DNA of 44,276 bases from JBFMDN01 sp040753915. GTDB taxonomy: Bacteria > Desulfobacterota > Desulfomonilia > Desulfomonilales > Desulfomonilaceae. The notes beneath the pieces were generated by a model. That model did not search any database and was not told the origin of the DNA. It worked only from the letters and a program-made list of their open reading frames with translations. The stretch covers positions 1 through 44,276 of the forward strand of contig JBFMDN010000047.1 in the NCBI GenBank assembly GCA_040753915.1. The letters are read 5' to 3'. Shown piece by piece: positions 41,837-44,276 of this stretch. The stretch's first letter is position 1. Every line of letters starts with the position of its first letter. Made by a program: the position numbers and the translations under genes.

Positions 41837-43000
41837 ATGAAACCTCAGAGGAAATTGTGGGAATTGCAGCATCAAACAATTTGTAAGGTCATCGGTATGG
41901 CTTTTGACCTGGAAGACCTGAAGAAGATAGCGAGGAAGTTCGGAATCTCGCACAACGATCCGTTGATGGATCATGAGTTCGCTCTTCACTCCACTGCCGT
42001 TCAGCTTTGTGGCAGCGACAACAAGGTTGCCCGGCATATCCAGAAGATGATCCAAGCGAGATTCGCCCGGTATTCGCACCGGTTGTCCGCGTTGGAAGCC
42101 TGTGAGCTCATCGAGTCGGTCACCGACAGCGACGGGAATCGGGAAATTCCCCTATGGGCTATCCTATGGGATCTTAGTACGAGAGGATTGGAAAACGGGG
42201 CTTCTGTCGAAACCGCGCTGTTTGGATTCATTCACATGCTCGAGCATAGATTAATGCGAGAATTCTGGGAGTCTGCACCCAAGAAAGCCAACGAGCGCGC
42301 GGAAGAGGACAAGGCTGCTGAAGAAGCTACCAGGTTGAAGAGGCAAATACTGGATCTCCAAGGGGAGGTCGAGCGGCATGAAAAGCTCAATGAACGCCTC
42401 CGCATGCAGCTCGAAGAGGTGAAGGCAGCACAAGCGTCCCAAACGGGATCCGGAAGATCTCAGGCACCGGTCGAGCCTGTTCGAGTGGATCAGACCGAGA
42501 AGCTGGTGCGGCTTCAAATGTTTCTGGAGGACACACAAGCTCAGAAGCAAAGCCTGGAAGAGGAGTGCTCTCGACTGCGCAAGGAGATCGAGGTTCTGGC
42601 GCGAGAGGTTTCCCAGACGGTTCGCGATGAAGCCACCGAGAGCCAAGAACCCGGCGCTTGTCACTGTCCTTACCGGGATTTCTTGAGTCAGAAACATGTG
42701 ACCATGGTAGGCGGTATTAGTAGCCTCGAGTGCCATTACAGGAACGTCGTGGAGGCAATGGGAGGCACATTTCAACGACACGACGGGGACTGCCGGGGAG
42801 GCGAATGGCTCATCCAAGACTGCGTTCGTAGGGCCGACTTGGTCGTCTGCCCGGTCGAGGTAAACAGCCACAATGCCGTGAAGTCTGTGAAGAAACTCTG
42901 CAAGAAGTATGGTGTTGCGTGTTGCTTTCCCCGCACAGCGGGACTGAGTGGTTTCAGGATGGCTATAGAGGAGCATTTCTCCGAGTCCCAGGTAGCCTAG
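41837..43000 (+). CDS. DUF2325 protein with long coiled coil
   Basis: A 387-residue protein in three parts. Residues about 1-150 are helical (KLWELQHQTICKVIGMAFDL start). Residues about 155-270 are a charged coiled coil (LDLQGEVERHEKLNERLRMQ and similar). Residues about 295-385 are a DUF2325 domain: VTMVGGISSLECHYRNVVEA, ADLVVCPVEVNSHNAVKSVK, FPRTAGLSGFRMAIEEH. DUF2325 looks like a Rossmann-type fold; its role is unknown. A CHC motif precedes the domain. Starts at TTG 41786 or GTG 41804 are in frame; the latter has AGGAGG only three bases away, too close to be favoured. I chose the ATG with GGGGAAG upstream. An operator-bearing promoter precedes it. Confidence 0.8.
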   Translation: MKPQRKLWELQHQTICKVIGMAFDLEDLKKIARKFGISHNDPLMDHEFALHSTAVQLCGSDNKVARHIQKMIQARFARYSHRLSALEACELIESVTDSDGNREIPLWAILWDLSTRGLENGASVETALFGFIHMLEHRLMREFWESAPKKANERAEEDKAAEEATRLKRQILDLQGEVERHEKLNERLRMQLEEVKAAQASQTGSGRSQAPVEPVRVDQTEKLVRLQMFLEDTQAQKQSLEEECSRLRKEIEVLAREVSQTVRDEATESQEPGACHCPYRDFLSQKHVTMVGGISSLECHYRNVVEAMGGTFQRHDGDCRGGEWLIQDCVRRADLVVCPVEVNSHNAVKSVKKLCKKYGVACCFPRTAGLSGFRMAIEEHFSESQVA

Positions 43001-43008
43001 GAGTTTCC

Positions 43009-43081
43009 TATAGTAGAGCGCGGCTAGGGCTTTCAGACGGGCCACCATGACTCAGTTTGCCTATCGGGTTCGGACCGGTTT
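43009..43081 (+). repeat. Dispersed structured repeat, right part only (copy E)
   Basis: TAGTAGAGCGCGGC at 43011 equals the same block in copy A. GGGCTTTCAGACGG, ATGACTCAGTTTGC and GGGTTCGGACC follow in the order seen in copies A and B. The left half with the hairpin is absent. It starts 9 bases after the DUF2325 stop codon. Confidence 0.7.
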
Positions 43082-43545
43082 TTGAGGCCGTCCACCATAG
43101 CCGTGCACGGAACGGCACGAATGTTTCTCCCCGCGCGGATCAATTGAGGAATCGTTGCAATGTTTGTAGAGGCACCCCGCTTACCGGTTGGAAATGACCC
43201 TCATTTCGAGAAGCGAAGGGACGTCGAGCCTGTGCCAAGAGTCCTCCATCGAGATGATCCCGTTATTCGGACGAGAGTCGAATGGAATCGCCGGTACACT
43301 CAATGGGGAACATGGATCCCGTCAGTCAGTCGCTCCCTGAATTCGAGGAGAGTGACGTTTTACCTCGTGCCTTCCCAAGGGCAGCCCCTTGTTTCGCGAC
43401 TGTGTGAGGCGCTTGCAGGAACAAGACGAGGGGCTGCCTCCTTCCCCTATATTGGTATCGCTAGCCGTCTTTTTTTTGGCCATAGAATTAGAGACGACAA
43501 ACATAATCAGAATTTCCAAACTTACGTTCCGGAGGGGACTCTGCC
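43082..43545. other. Intergenic region before Cys-rich membrane protein
   Basis: No gene is recognised in these 464 bases. Two plus-strand frames and one minus-strand frame are open but lack domains and ribosome sites. A run of eight T is at about 43470. GGAGGGG near the right end is the ribosome site of the next gene. Confidence 0.45.
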
Positions 43546-43785
43546 ATGGAAGTTGCGCTGCTTGTTGGAATCCTGTTGGTTGCGGCGGTCGGGCTGTTTC
43601 GGTCGTTCCAAGGAAGCCTGAGCAGTAACGAAAAAACCTGCTCGTGTGGACACGGGTGCTCATGTGCGAACCCATGCTGTACCGGTCATGACCTTGCATG
43701 TAACCGGGACCACAGCGACAGCGCTTTTGACGAGGGAGAGAATGAGACTCCTTCTGACGGGAAGGTTCGGCAGGGCCACTTCTGA
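43546..43785 (+). CDS. Small Cys-rich membrane protein (FeoB-associated type)
   Basis: A 79-residue protein with one N-terminal membrane helix (VALLVGILLVAAVGLFRSF), then a cysteine-rich segment (CSCGHGCSCANPCC) and an acidic, hydrophilic tail. The helix followed by clustered Cys matches the small FeoB-associated Cys-rich membrane proteins found beside ferrous iron transporters. No feoA or feoB is in the window; they may lie elsewhere. GGAGGGG stands 9 bases before the ATG. A role in iron or other metal handling is inference. Confidence 0.7.
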   Translation: MEVALLVGILLVAAVGLFRSFQGSLSSNEKTCSCGHGCSCANPCCTGHDLACNRDHSDSAFDEGENETPSDGKVRQGHF

Positions 43786-44068
43786 ACAAGAAGAGCGCGA
43801 CCTTTCGCGGGCCAACCAGGCCGAGAAGGCACAACGACACTAAAGAACCAGAGGGCGGCCCTTGTTATGCCTCGTTCGGAAAAGAACGGAATCGTGTCAT
43901 GAACAACAGCTTGCTCTCCCCATGCTGCAAGACAAAGGAGCGAGGGGCTTCATCCGCTCGCATGCAACCGTAAACCGTGCGTTTGCTCACGGCAACGCAT
44001 TTCACCACGTTTTTTTCTTTTGTCGTCGGCTATGCCGACCTTGCATGTATAAGGAGGATTGAGGGGTT
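43786..44068. other. Intergenic region before outer-membrane protein gene
   Basis: No gene is recognised in these 283 bases. A short palindrome (AGGGCGGCCCT) is at about 43850. The right end carries AAGGAGGATTGAGGGG, a strong ribosome site region for the last gene. Confidence 0.45.
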
Positions 44069-44276
44069 ATGAAACGAATTCATTTTCTGATGCTGGCGGT
44101 CCTTACACTCGCAGCAAGTTCGTGTTTCCTTGCCACACCGGTCCAGGCCTGGGAATTCGAGCTGGCCGGGTCGTTCAACTGGAGCTATGAGTGGTACAAC
44201 CAGCGAGGCAGCAAGGGGTTCCTCGGACCGTACAACGTGGACAACGGTGCTGGAACCAGGGCAGCCAACCTCAATT
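44069..44276 (+). CDS. Outer-membrane beta-barrel protein, N-terminal part (runs off the window)
   Basis: Only the first 69 codons are present. A signal peptide (MKRIHFLMLAVLTLAASSCF, cleaved after about VQA) is followed by WEFELAGSFNWSYEWYNQ and GFLGPYNVDNG. Alternating aromatic residues just after the signal peptide fit the first strands of an outer-membrane barrel. The WEF...G.F.W.Y....G..GF.GPYN pattern resembles delta-type outer-membrane proteins of unknown substrate. GGAGG lies about 15 bases and GAGGGG about 4 bases before the ATG. The remainder is outside the window. Confidence 0.75.
   Translation, partial: MKRIHFLMLAVLTLAASSCFLATPVQAWEFELAGSFNWSYEWYNQRGSKGFLGPYNVDNGAGTRAANLN

Noticed and set aside
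43160..43621. Plus-strand open frame of 153 codons
   Set aside because: It overlaps the start of the Cys-rich membrane protein in another frame, lacks a ribosome site and resembles no protein.

Overview
The window looks like chromosomal DNA of an anaerobic Desulfobacterota (former Deltaproteobacteria), most like Desulfomonile, Syntrophobacter or related syntrophs and sulfate reducers. This rests on gene content only: an acyl-CoA dehydrogenase next to a membrane-bound EtfAB:menaquinone oxidoreductase and EtfBA, a class II superoxide reductase, a CbiR-type cobamide remodelling enzyme beside CobS, a 6-hydroxynicotinate-reductase-like iron-sulfur protein, and a final gene resembling delta-type outer-membrane proteins. 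Genes are spaced loosely, with many 300-1200 base gaps that hold dispersed palindromic repeats. I see no rRNA, CRISPR array, integrase or prophage.

Region 1 (0.5-6.7 kb) is an electron-transfer module: acyl-CoA dehydrogenase, an XRE-cupin regulator, a 678-residue heterodisulfide-reductase-like membrane FeS protein (EMO type), etfB and etfA. Electrons from acyl-CoA oxidation would pass through EtfAB to the membrane protein and on to menaquinone. Region 2 (6.7-11.5 kb) holds a superoxide reductase, a minus-strand pair (6-hydroxynicotinate-reductase-like protein plus a UPF0280/ApbE-like protein), and tRNA-Leu(CAG) with a clear promoter and terminator. Region 3 (11.5-18 kb) holds cobS-cbiR on the minus strand, an orphan plus-strand terminator, a Nudix-dtd pair and a PurS-PurS-PurL fusion. 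Region 4 (18.5-22.6 kb) has a 24-repeat ankyrin protein, a small exported protein and two tandem HU/IHF genes behind a near-consensus promoter.

Region 5 (23-29.7 kb) has a DegT-type aminotransferase, a second acyl-CoA dehydrogenase, a Memo-family protein, a three-part regulator (degenerate KaiC-like domain, XRE helix-turn-helix, cupin), and a frameshifted stump of an efflux membrane-fusion protein. That stump is cut off by a 374-base palindrome-rich island with near-perfect 23-base terminal inverted repeats. Region 6 (29.8-36.9 kb) carries a two-helical-repeat/PilZ-like protein, a chemoreceptor, pyruvate kinase, a cyclic-nucleotide-binding protein with a C-terminal Cys motif, and a CapA-like protein. 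Region 7 (36.9-44.3 kb) has small unknown proteins, a membrane metallophosphoesterase, a beta-lactamase-fold hydrolase, a DUF2325 coiled-coil protein behind an operator-like dyad, a Cys-rich small membrane protein and the start of an outer-membrane protein.

The most unusual signals are not conventional genes. One is a family of about 210-base structured repeats (two full copies, three partial). The second is the terminal-inverted-repeat island, whose 23-base end recurs exactly at 6982-7004. The third is the KaiC-like/XRE/cupin fusion, whose ATPase motifs appear to be lost. All family assignments were made by eye from motifs; no database search was run.
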